Positions 1 to 6,580 are shown, counted from the first letter of the stretch. The stretch is 6,953 nucleotides of DNA from Sphingobacteriales bacterium (GCA_024640385.1 JAHEFC010000208.1:1-6953); one strand, 5' to 3'. Numbers and translations: made by a program. The notes: generated from the letters alone by a model not told the origin.

Positions 1-756
1 ATTCGCAGATTTTTGATCACTGATCATTTTGATAGCCTGGTCTGCAAGATCTTTTGACAAATGATAGCCCTCCTCAGGGCCATAAGGCTGTTCTATTGCA
101 TGATTGTCTTCAGTAAGATCTGGATAAAACTGGTTGGTTTCCCCACCAATGAATCCATAAAAGCGGTCGTAGCCCTGCTGTAACGGCCATTGGCTTTTGT
201 TTGCACCTGCAGAGAGGTCTGTTTCCGGAACATTGTGATCCTTTCCCAACCAAAAAGTGCTCCAGCCATTGTCATTTAGTATCTGTGCCATGGTAGCAGC
301 CTGCGGAGGCAACTGGCAACTATAACCGGGAAATCCATTGGCCCCTTCTGTAATTGCTCCCATTCCATTCAGATTATGGTTACGGCCTGTATTGATGCAG
401 GAACGGGTAGGTGAACAAAGGGCAACGGTATGCCATTGGGTATAGGTTAACCCATCAGCAGCCAGTTTATCCATGGTTGGCATATTGATTCTACCTCCAT
501 AAGGCGACCATGCAGCCAAGCCGGTATCATCGTACAATATGAAAAGGATATTGGGCGCACCTTCAGGTGCTTTTTTGCGGATATAGGGAGTCCAGTCTGC
601 TTTTGAATCGCGGACATCAAGTTTGATCTCTCCATTAAATTTTGGCGATGGCTGTTGACCATCTGCCACTGTCTCCTGTTTCGGTTGATTGCAACTAAAC
701 AGGAACATTGTTATTACGGCGAATAACAGTGTTATGAAGTTGACTTTGTATTTCAT
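1..756 (-). CDS. Arylsulfatase lipoprotein, S1 family (C-terminus cut by window start)
   Basis: Sulfate ester hydrolase of the alkaline-phosphatase-like superfamily, probably removing sulfate from a glycan or aryl ester outside the cytoplasm. The first 252 residues are present. Residues 1-22 form a lipoprotein signal with lipobox LFSC (Cys22). The catalytic domain starts near residue 67. Asp76-Asp77 are the expected metal ligands, and the CSPTR motif at 114-118 fits CxPxR, in which Cys114 would become formylglycine. GKDHNVP at 171-177 supplies the conserved Lys and His, and FYGFIGGETNQ at 199-209 is typical of long bacterial arylsulfatases. The remaining C-terminal half, with the other metal ligands, lies outside the window. 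The ATG is preceded by AAAGGGAA, an acceptable ribosome site. The 177-base gap to the upstream same-strand glycosidase contains no convincing promoter, so read-through is possible. A Cys-type sulfatase needs a maturase, not seen here. The family call is firm; the substrate is unknown. Confidence 0.93.
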   Translation of the reverse strand, partial: MKYKVNFITLLFAVITMFLFSCNQPKQETVADGQQPSPKFNGEIKLDVRDSKADWTPYIRKKAPEGAPNILFILYDDTGLAAWSPYGGRINMPTMDKLAADGLTYTQWHTVALCSPTRSCINTGRNHNLNGMGAITEGANGFPGYSCQLPPQAATMAQILNDNGWSTFWLGKDHNVPETDLSAGANKSQWPLQQGYDRFYGFIGGETNQFYPDLTEDNHAIEQPYGPEEGYHLSKDLADQAIKMISDQKSAN

Positions 757-933
757 TTCCCTTTTTTTATAAACTTACAATATTAATGTATTGCAGTTTT
801 TTCGACATGTATCAATTTATATCGTTCTGGCGGAGGATACATTTTGTCAACTTGCACACCATCGGCACTCAAATAACTAGAATGCCTACACGAACATCTG
901 TTGAGATATCGGTAAATCCTAAGCCTGCTGCTA

Positions 934-2097
934 TTATTTAATTTGCTTTAGCCCTATCCTGACATTCCCCGAATTATATTCAGGACCCATAGTCAGATAA
1001 TTCGACTTCCCCATGGGATATTTTGCATAAGCAGCGAAAAGAGCTTCAGGCTCACCCTTTTCATTGATATAAATGAATGGCCGCTCCAAATGCGCCAGCT
1101 CGATCACACGCCCGTCTTTCCAGGTGATCTGCCGGGGGGTCACCATCGGGTGAGCCGCAGGTTCCCACTTGACTCCGTCCGCCGATGTGATAAGCGCTAC
1201 AGACCCGAACTGCTCATTCAGCTTCCCGCTGTGGGAAAAATTCTTTAAAACCGCGTAAAACCTTTTCCGCTTCCTATCATACCACATAAAGGCATCTTCA
1301 GCCGCATAATCGGGGTCTGAGAATACATTGCCTGCAAGCTTAAACGGACCTTCAGGTTGATCAGCCCTCGCCATCCACATGGTCATATGTCCCCTGGGCG
1401 TCATCCTGGATTTGAACATCAGGTAATATTTCCCATCAGGCCCCTGCGCAACAGTGGGATTATTGGCGATCTCCATGGTATTCACCCCATCAGGTTCCAT
1501 GATCCATTTTTCCGGTAGCTGAAACTTACCGGTAGTGAAGTCCTCTATCTTATCAGCAATCGCCACACCAATTTTCTGGGTGCAGTTATACTGGAACCAT
1601 CTTTTATTTTGCGGGGTTGTGGGCTTATCAAAACTGTACGATGAATCGAAAGAATTGGAGATATAATACAGATAATACTTCCCGTTGAATGTCGTGATCA
1701 TAGGATTGTGCATGAAAAACCTTTTCCAGTCACCATCCTTCTGGCTCCCCTTCAATACCACGTTCACGTGCTTATAGGGGCCCATAATATCATCCGCTAC
1801 GGCATGAGCGATCTCGGAATATTTCTGCCATCCCGAAAACCCGTTGAAAATATAATTTAAACTGTCATCATCCAGTGGCTTATCTGCATGCTGCCAACGG
1901 GAATAAAACATATGATACTTCCCATCATTACCCTTCACTACGCTGGCTCCCCAGATATAGTAACTGTCAGACAGGAAGAGGTTGGAAGAATCGACAGCTG
2001 TGATCCGTTTTCCCAGGTCCAGGTCGTCCTGCGCAAGCAGACACTGAAAGGCAAAAAAACTGAGCAGAAAAATGTAACCGTGCTTAGGCATAATCAT
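934..2097 (-). CDS. Secreted glycoside hydrolase, GH43-like five-bladed beta-propeller
   Basis: A 387-residue exported protein resembling Bacteroidota 'glycoside hydrolase family protein' entries of the GH43/62/32/68/117/130 superfamily. Five similar strand units of the DGKYxxxY type are visible near residues 56-68, 137-148, 219-231, 274-287 and 345-357, matching a five-bladed propeller. Acidic residues in conserved-looking settings (the AED at 266-268 and LERP at 337-340) are candidate active-site residues, but I cannot assign the catalytic roles. The N-terminus is a signal peptide, with likely cleavage after CLLA (residues 19-22). The frame stays open to a TTG at 2160, but the added residues do not look like a signal. 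The ATG at 2097 or the one two codons later (2091) gives a proper signal, and neither has a clear Shine-Dalgarno. The sulfatase lies downstream on the same strand, suggesting joint work on a sulfated glycan. Superfamily confidence is good; the exact CAZy family and substrate are unknown. Confidence 0.82.
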   Translation of the reverse strand: MIMPKHGYIFLLSFFAFQCLLAQDDLDLGKRITAVDSSNLFLSDSYYIWGASVVKGNDGKYHMFYSRWQHADKPLDDDSLNYIFNGFSGWQKYSEIAHAVADDIMGPYKHVNVVLKGSQKDGDWKRFFMHNPMITTFNGKYYLYYISNSFDSSYSFDKPTTPQNKRWFQYNCTQKIGVAIADKIEDFTTGKFQLPEKWIMEPDGVNTMEIANNPTVAQGPDGKYYLMFKSRMTPRGHMTMWMARADQPEGPFKLAGNVFSDPDYAAEDAFMWYDRKRKRFYAVLKNFSHSGKLNEQFGSVALITSADGVKWEPAAHPMVTPRQITWKDGRVIELAHLERPFIYINEKGEPEALFAAYAKYPMGKSNYLTMGPEYNSGNVRIGLKQIK

Positions 2098-2138
2098 GAG
2101 CTTGGCATCTAAGATAGTGGCAATATCTCTGAAATGTT

Positions 2139-2146
2139 TTACTTTG
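2139..2146 (+). promoter_or_regulatory. Possible -7 promoter element for the DoxX-family gene
   Basis: TTACTTTG matches the Bacteroidota -7 consensus TAnnTTTG at all but one fixed position and lies 38 bases before the ATG at 2185. The -33 box at the usual distance is poor (AGTG). If used, transcription would start near 2153, ruling out the earlier in-frame ATG at 2134. This is a weak, inferred site. Confidence 0.25.
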
Positions 2147-2184
2147 AAGCGGACGATCAACTCCTAAAAACACAAATAATAAAA

Positions 2185-2586
2185 ATGACTAAAAAGATCC
2201 TGCTCTTTGTAATGGTGATCTTCTACCTTTTTGCCGGTTATTATCATTTTGCAAACCCGCCTTTCTATTACAGCATTATACCCCCCTACCTGACTGCATG
2301 GCAAAAAACCGTCAACCTGGCTGCAGGTTTCATTGAAATTGGATTGGCACTGTTACTGATCCCTGACAGCACAAGACGCATTGCCGGCCTGGGAATTATC
2401 TTCATGTTACTGGCTTTTATACCCAGTCATATTTATTTTTTTGAGAAAGGAAATTTCAAATTGGGCGATTTCACCGTCACGCCTATGATCGCATGGATAA
2501 GGCTCGTGATCATTCACCCGTTGCTGATCATCTGGGCCTGGTGGGTCAGCAAGTTCGAAGATGTAACTTCTCCCGTAATGGAATGA
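2185..2586 (+). CDS. DoxX-family small membrane protein
   Basis: A 133-residue integral inner-membrane protein with four hydrophobic segments (about residues 4-20, 41-59, 65-86 and 104-121), the usual length and topology of DoxX-type proteins. Family-like stretches are HFANPPFY at 21-28, PPYL at 33-36, the EIGLALLLIPDSTRR region at 51-65 and the FIPSHIYFF stretch at 78-86. DoxX relatives are named after a thiosulfate:quinone oxidoreductase subunit, but most have no proven role, so a redox function should not be assumed. The frame is open upstream to an ATG at 2134. I prefer the ATG at 2185 because it begins with MTKK directly before the first helix and follows an A-rich leader typical of the phylum. 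It diverges from the GH43-like gene with 87 bases between starts, and a functional link to the glycosidase is not evident. Confidence 0.85.
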   Translation: MTKKILLFVMVIFYLFAGYYHFANPPFYYSIIPPYLTAWQKTVNLAAGFIEIGLALLLIPDSTRRIAGLGIIFMLLAFIPSHIYFFEKGNFKLGDFTVTPMIAWIRLVIIHPLLIIWAWWVSKFEDVTSPVME

Positions 2587-2619
2587 ATCCCTAAGTTTCA
2601 GCATGGCCAATGAAGGTGC

Positions 2620-2636
2620 AATTTCTTTTAGAAATT
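2620..2636. terminator. Possible weak bidirectional terminator hairpin
   Basis: In the 65-base gap between two convergent genes, AATTTCT and AGAAATT form a perfect 7-bp stem with a three-base loop. It is AT-rich and not followed by a clear T-tract on either strand, so termination activity is uncertain. Its position between converging genes is the main argument. Confidence 0.3.
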
Positions 2637-2651
2637 CCTGAACGCTGCAGC

Positions 2652-3695
2652 TCAGGGGATCCTTGACCTGTAAATCCCGCTATTATACGCTGCTGCATAA
2701 AGCACTGTACTTGACGCATTAAGACAAATACTCGCGATAAGTTTACCATCTAATCCAATTGGCTTGTATCTGGGGCTGCCTTCATAGGTTCTGCCGGCAT
2801 CTTTTGACAGGTAGATACCTCCTGAGGAGCCACTGTATGTGTGGGCACCGCCATAAAACACATTGGGATAATTTTTATCAATGGTCAGAGTGACCCAGAA
2901 AGGACTGAATAATCTTTGCCAGTGATCACCAAAGTCTTTTGAATAATAGATACCCATTCCTTCAGTTAAAGCATATACATCATTTGTACCAGGCTGCACT
3001 TGTACTCTTAAGGCATGCCATGGAATCGAATCGCCAATATTAGTCCATGTCAGTCCGCCATCCGATGATCTGAGGAAAGGAGGCTTATAGGGGGTGGGAT
3101 GATCCCATATCTCTGTAGAAATATATAACTTGTTATTCACAGCATCCTCTTCAATATCCCATGGGATCAGACCTTTTGCACTGACGTTGTAAGAGTAGTA
3201 CTGCCATGTTTTGCCCTTGTCTGTTGACTTATAGATCCCATTGGCCATCTGCATATCCGACCATGCAATCCCTGCAAGAATAGACTGATCAACCTTGCTG
3301 ATAAGTATGGAAACTATACTCTTGGGAAAAGTATAAAGCAATGCCCATGTATTACCCTTATCACCGGAAAAATAAATACTGCTATTAGCACTGACATAAA
3401 CATTCGATGAATTGGCAGGGTCGATTTCAATTGCAGCTGAAAATCCGTTTAAATGTTTCTCCCAGGTTTTACCGGCATCTCTTGTGATATATATTCCTCT
3501 CCAGGACGTTACAAACCAGAGATTCTCATCGTCAGGATGCACAACAATTTCATTAACTGCAGAATCGCCCCAGGGCCTGCCCATATACTCCCAGTTCCAG
3601 TTCTTAACAACTTCGGGGGATTTATCCTTCTGACAGGAAAATAAACCAGTAGCCAGGGAAAGTATAAGTATACTTTGATAAAGGGTATACTTCAT
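2652..3695 (-). CDS. Asp-box (BNR-repeat) beta-propeller lipoprotein
   Basis: A 347-residue predicted lipoprotein: the signal peptide ends in LFSC with Cys21. The next residues, QKDK, resemble the surface-export signal of Bacteroidota lipoproteins (Lys followed by acidic residues), so outer-surface exposure is plausible. Six Asp-box motifs of the SxDxGxTW type occur at 71-78, 110-117, 157-164, 210-217, 252-259 and 297-304, the last two with changed ends (DHW, RTY). The fold should be a single propeller of about six or seven blades, as in sialidase-like, sortilin-like or Ycf48-like proteins. I see no N-terminal FRIP motif or arginine set of a true sialidase, and the protein is much shorter than two-propeller GH74 enzymes. 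A binding or assembly role is therefore as likely as catalysis. The ATG has no Shine-Dalgarno. Base composition is AT-richer than the neighbours, and function is unknown. Confidence 0.87.
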   Translation of the reverse strand: MKYTLYQSILILSLATGLFSCQKDKSPEVVKNWNWEYMGRPWGDSAVNEIVVHPDDENLWFVTSWRGIYITRDAGKTWEKHLNGFSAAIEIDPANSSNVYVSANSSIYFSGDKGNTWALLYTFPKSIVSILISKVDQSILAGIAWSDMQMANGIYKSTDKGKTWQYYSYNVSAKGLIPWDIEEDAVNNKLYISTEIWDHPTPYKPPFLRSSDGGLTWTNIGDSIPWHALRVQVQPGTNDVYALTEGMGIYYSKDFGDHWQRLFSPFWVTLTIDKNYPNVFYGGAHTYSGSSGGIYLSKDAGRTYEGSPRYKPIGLDGKLIASICLNASSTVLYAAAYNSGIYRSRIP

Positions 3696-3720
3696 GATGT
3701 GTTGTTTGAGGTTAACTCAT

Positions 3721-3751
3721 AAAAGATACTAATTTGACAACTTATGTCATA
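3721..3751 (-). promoter_or_regulatory. Candidate promoter of the Asp-box lipoprotein gene
   Basis: Read on the minus strand, TATG (3751-3748), a 19-base spacer and TATCTTTT (3728-3721) fit the Bacteroidota TTTG-N19-TAnnTTTG pattern with one mismatch in each box. Transcription would start near 3714, leaving a leader of about 19 bases before the ATG at 3695. The site overlaps the opposite promoter. Assigned by pattern only. Confidence 0.42.
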
Positions 3752-3763
3752 GTAGTATATTTT
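3733..3763 (+). promoter_or_regulatory. Candidate promoter of the deacetylase-GH18-DUF2238 operon
   Basis: TTTG (3733-3736), exactly 19 bases, then TATATTTT (3756-3763) match the Bacteroidota promoter consensus TTTG-N19-TAnnTTTG with one mismatch at the last base. A start near 3770 leaves a leader of about 16 bases before the ATG at 3786. The same bases also hold a sigma70-like TTGACA with TATATT 16 bases later. This is the best promoter candidate in the window. Confidence 0.55.
3735..3749. promoter_or_regulatory. Possible operator palindrome TGACA-N5-TGTCA
   Basis: A perfect inverted repeat with five-base arms and a five-base centre. It lies inside the stretch shared by the two opposed promoter candidates, between their -33 and -7 boxes. 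A dimeric regulator bound here could control both directions. The arms are short and chance is a real alternative. Confidence 0.35.
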
Positions 3764-3785
3764 TATGCATCATTAAAAGCCATAC

Positions 3786-4796
3786 ATGAAAAGAAGAAGA
3801 TTCATAAACGATAGCATCAAAGCGGGCTCCATATTGCCTGCAGTTGGCGCATCACTGGTTGTTCCCGCCATGGCTGCCCAGCCTGATCCAAAGGCCAGCC
3901 ATCCCGGTACAACTCCTCCACCTGAGGATGTGGTGATCGAAAAATTTATCGAAGGCCGACCCCATGCCGGAAAAGTGTTTGCCGCCATCCAGCCACATTG
4001 TGACGATATCGCCATTTTTGCAGGCGGCACCGTGGCCAAACTGATTGCCGAAGGATATACAGGATACATGATCCGCACGTCTAACGACGATGCTACCGGA
4101 GTCGGAAAATCGGTTGGCGAACAGGTATTGAACAATGAAATATCCAACGATGCCACCGCAGCGGCCCTGGGTCTGAAAAAAGTATACAACCTGGGCTATA
4201 GGAACCATAGGATGGAAGAATATAATATCCAGGAAATAAAAGGCCGGCTCATTTTCCTGTTCAGGCTGCTGAGAGTAGACACCGTGATCTGCTACGATCC
4301 CTGGAGCCAATACGAAGAGAACCCTGATCATTACGTAACCGCCAAAGCCGTGGAGGCCGCATGCTGGGAAGCTGCAAGTCGTGATTACCCCGAACAATTA
4401 GAAGTGTTACAGCCCCATGGAGTCAGGGAGAAATATTATTTCGCAAGGGGGCCGCAACTGGTGAACCGGGTAGTGGATATCAGCAAATTCGTAGATACCA
4501 AGGTGCAAAGCAATGTTGTGATCAAAAGCCAGGGGCCGGGCGGAGATGCGGGTGCCAACCTGAGAAAAAAACTTGCCGCTGAAGGAAAGTCCTTATCCCT
4601 GCTTGGTAACGACGATACATCCGCTAACTTCAACTACGTGAAACATTTCATGCTTGATATCGATTCAGAGTATTTGAGAGGCACTCCCTCAGATAAAGCC
4701 ATAGGAAAAAAATACGGCCTGGAATGGGCTGAACAGTTTCACTATATTGGCCCAACCAGTTCTAAACTGGCTGACTATATCAGGAAAAATTCATAA
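3786..4796 (+). CDS. Tat-exported PIG-L/LmbE-family deacetylase
   Basis: A 336-residue zinc-dependent deacetylase-like protein of the PIG-L/LmbE fold. Known members remove acetyl groups from N-acetylglucosamine-bearing molecules. The N-terminus KRRRFINDS with a following hydrophobic stretch and AMA-AQ cleavage region (about residue 30) looks like a twin-arginine signal, implying export after folding. The core metal motif is PHCDD at 70-74, with His71 and Asp74 as expected ligands and Asp73 as likely base. A downstream NPDH at 179-182 supplies the third ligand, His182. Glu118 and the AAALGL stretch near 125-130 fit the family. The common HPDDE is HCDDI here, a variant that I believe exists in a subgroup. 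It opens a plus-strand run: only 14 bases separate its stop from the GH18 start, indicating co-transcription and suggesting an amino-sugar substrate. The family is firm; the substrate is inferred from context. Confidence 0.9.
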   Translation: MKRRRFINDSIKAGSILPAVGASLVVPAMAAQPDPKASHPGTTPPPEDVVIEKFIEGRPHAGKVFAAIQPHCDDIAIFAGGTVAKLIAEGYTGYMIRTSNDDATGVGKSVGEQVLNNEISNDATAAALGLKKVYNLGYRNHRMEEYNIQEIKGRLIFLFRLLRVDTVICYDPWSQYEENPDHYVTAKAVEAACWEAASRDYPEQLEVLQPHGVREKYYFARGPQLVNRVVDISKFVDTKVQSNVVIKSQGPGGDAGANLRKKLAAEGKSLSLLGNDDTSANFNYVKHFMLDIDSEYLRGTPSDKAIGKKYGLEWAEQFHYIGPTSSKLADYIRKNS

Positions 4797-4810
4797 TTAA
4801 TCCCTTTATA

Positions 4811-5893
4811 ATGAGATCCCGTTTTCTTTTTCTAATCATTTTTTCTCTTGCCACCTTTACAGCTTTTCAGGCCTCCGCGCAGAAAAAAGCCGTGATCGCC
4901 TATTACTCAGGCAGGCTTGAAGCGCTTGACTCGTACAGTGCAAAGGAAATAACCCATATCATCTACTGTTTTGGACACCTGCAAGGCAATAAACTGCATT
5001 TGAGCCGCCAAAGGGATACCCTGCTGATCCAGAAGATGGTGGCTATGAAAAATGAAAACAAAGAGCTGAAGGTATTGCTGTCATTGGGAGGATGGGGAGG
5101 TTGTGCTACCTGCTCAGATGCTTTCAGCACAGCAGCAGGCCGTGCAGAATTTGCCCGGTCGGTAAAAGAACTCACCGATTATTTCAAATCAGACGGTATT
5201 GACCTGGACTGGGAATATCCAAGTATAGAAGGATATCCCGGGCATAAATTTGTGCCGGAAGACAAACAGAATTTTACTGATCTCGTTAAGGAACTCAGAA
5301 AGGTCCTGGGCAAAAAGAAGACCATAACTTTCGCAGCCGGCGGTTTCCAGAAATTTCTCGAAGAGTCAGTGGATTGGAAAAACGTAATGAAATACGTTAA
5401 TTATGTGAACCTGATGACTTACGATCTTGTCAATGGCTACTCTACCGTAACAGGCCATCATACTGCATTATACAGCACGCCATCATTAAAAGAATCAACG
5501 GATAATTGCGTCACCTACCTGATCAATGCGGGAGTTGATCCTGCCAAACTCATTATCGGCGCGGCATTTTACTCACGCGTATGGGAAAATGTAGCTGACA
5601 CCAATAACGGACTCTACCAGAGTGGAAAATTCAAAGGATCATTCGGCTTCGATCAGTTCCCGGAAAAATTAAAAGGATATTCCCTGTACTGGGACGATGT
5701 AGCCAAGGCTCCGTATGCTTATAATGCCGCTGAAAAACTGTTTGCTACTTTCGACGACAAGCGTTCCATTGAAGCCAAGACCAACTATGTGCTGGAGAAA
5801 AAACTGGGCGGTATCATGTTTTGGCACCTGGGTCACGATACACCGAAAGACGGACTGGTTGACACTATCAATAAAGCTTTGAAAGGTAATTGA
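4811..5893 (+). CDS. Secreted GH18 chitinase-like glycoside hydrolase
   Basis: A 360-residue exported hydrolase of family GH18, expected to cleave beta-1,4 links next to N-acetylglucosamine by substrate-assisted catalysis. A signal peptide ends near ASA-Q (residues 21-24). The TIM-barrel markers occur in order: SLGGW at 91-95, DGIDLDWEYP at 128-137 with Asp131, Asp133 and catalytic acid Glu135, MTYD at 202-205, and the closing GGIMFWHLGHD at 333-343 with Trp338. All key residues are intact. Length fits a single catalytic domain, with no carbohydrate-binding module and no type IX secretion C-terminal domain, so it may stay periplasmic or be released without anchoring. An endo-N-acetylglucosaminidase specificity cannot be excluded. 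It lies between the deacetylase (14 bases upstream) and the DUF2238 gene (9 bases downstream) in one operon-like run. There is no clear Shine-Dalgarno before the ATG. Confidence 0.93.
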   Translation: MRSRFLFLIIFSLATFTAFQASAQKKAVIAYYSGRLEALDSYSAKEITHIIYCFGHLQGNKLHLSRQRDTLLIQKMVAMKNENKELKVLLSLGGWGGCATCSDAFSTAAGRAEFARSVKELTDYFKSDGIDLDWEYPSIEGYPGHKFVPEDKQNFTDLVKELRKVLGKKKTITFAAGGFQKFLEESVDWKNVMKYVNYVNLMTYDLVNGYSTVTGHHTALYSTPSLKESTDNCVTYLINAGVDPAKLIIGAAFYSRVWENVADTNNGLYQSGKFKGSFGFDQFPEKLKGYSLYWDDVAKAPYAYNAAEKLFATFDDKRSIEAKTNYVLEKKLGGIMFWHLGHDTPKDGLVDTINKALKGN

Positions 5894-5902
5894 TATCCTC
5901 AT

Positions 5903-6580
5903 ATGAATTTTTCTACTGCCACATCGCCCGATCGGATACATTTCAGGTCCAACACGATGTTGAAGATCTATGTGGCTATATTTTCCATTTGCTGGGCCAT
6001 TACATATATCAATACCCCTGACAGGGCCAACTGGTATACTGAAAATGCACTGACCGTGATCACCCTGATCGCGCTGGGCATCAGCCATAACAAATTCAAG
6101 TTCAGCGATCTCAGTTACACCCTCTTCTTTGTCTACCTGCTTCTGCATATCTATGGTGCGGAATACACTTATGCCGAAAATCCATTAGGATACTGGATCA
6201 AAAATCTATTTGGCCTGGAAAGAAATCCATATGACAGGATGGTGCATTGTTCATTCGGACTGATGATGACTTACCCGATGCGGGACTATTTTCTGAATCA
6301 TTTCCAATGGCCCACCTGGGTATGCTGGACACTCCCTTGCGAGATCACACTTTCATTCAGCGCCATGTACGAGTTGATCGAATGGCTGGTGGCTGATATA
6401 TTTTTTCCTTCTGAAGGCATTGCCTACCTGGGCACACAAGGTGATGTCTGGGATGCCCAGAAAGATATGGGTATTGCTTTCACTGGTGCCGTGTTCGCCA
6501 TGGTTTTCATCAGCACCCTCAAGAGGGCAGTTACTCAGAAACCCCGGGCTGTACTTATGACAGAACAAATAAGATCCTGA
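5903..6580 (+). CDS. DUF2238 (YjdF-type) multi-pass membrane protein
   Basis: A 225-residue inner-membrane protein of the DUF2238 family, related to E. coli YjdF; function unknown. About six hydrophobic segments lie near residues 21-38, 47-60, 71-84, 113-128, 138-155 and 190-207. Conserved polar motifs are HIYGAEYTYAENPLG at 82-96, RNPYDRMVHCSFG at 107-119, YELIEW at 156-161 and GTQGDVWDAQKDM at 177-189. These His, Glu and Asp residues inside or beside helices could form a metal or catalytic site, which is inference. The ATG at 5903 lies 9 bases after the GH18 stop. A second in-frame ATG at 5957 (Met19) gives 207 residues, closer to the E. coli length as I recall it, and starts immediately before the first helix, so the true start is uncertain. 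It is the last gene of the plus-strand run. Confidence 0.88.
   Translation: MNFSTATSPDRIHFRSNTMLKIYVAIFSICWAITYINTPDRANWYTENALTVITLIALGISHNKFKFSDLSYTLFFVYLLLHIYGAEYTYAENPLGYWIKNLFGLERNPYDRMVHCSFGLMMTYPMRDYFLNHFQWPTWVCWTLPCEITLSFSAMYELIEWLVADIFFPSEGIAYLGTQGDVWDAQKDMGIAFTGAVFAMVFISTLKRAVTQKPRAVLMTEQIRS

Noticed and set aside
93..662. Two short minus-strand frames overlapping the sulfatase
   Set aside because: They are in other frames than the sulfatase, which carries the CSPTR and GKDH motifs continuously through the same region.
757..933. TTGACA on the minus strand and TAAGTTTA near the sulfatase start as a promoter
   Set aside because: The TTGACA has no -10 partner at proper spacing, and TAAGTTTA would put the transcript start about six bases before the ATG with no -33 box.
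2098..2160. Extended N-terminus of the GH43-like protein from the TTG at 2160
   Set aside because: The AGGAG directly abuts the TTG with no spacing, and the extension would bury the signal peptide inside the protein.
2638..2655. CTGA...TCAG inverted repeat with inner GCTGCAGC as a terminator
   Set aside because: The outer stem is only four pairs, there is no T-tract and it overlaps the stop codon of the lipoprotein gene.
2655..2672. RSRIP at the C-terminus of the Asp-box protein as a sialidase FRIP motif
   Set aside because: A true FRIP motif lies near the N-terminus of the catalytic domain; here it is the last five residues.
3412..3644. Two short plus-strand open frames within the Asp-box lipoprotein gene
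   Set aside because: Both oppose a gene with six repeated motifs, overlap each other in different frames and resemble no known small protein.
3852..4397. A 181-codon open frame on the minus strand inside the deacetylase gene
   Set aside because: It lies wholly antisense to a gene with clear family motifs, and its translation shows no domain or signal pattern.
5669..6148. A 159-codon minus-strand open frame across the GH18/DUF2238 junction
   Set aside because: It is antisense to two well-supported genes and has no recognisable protein character.
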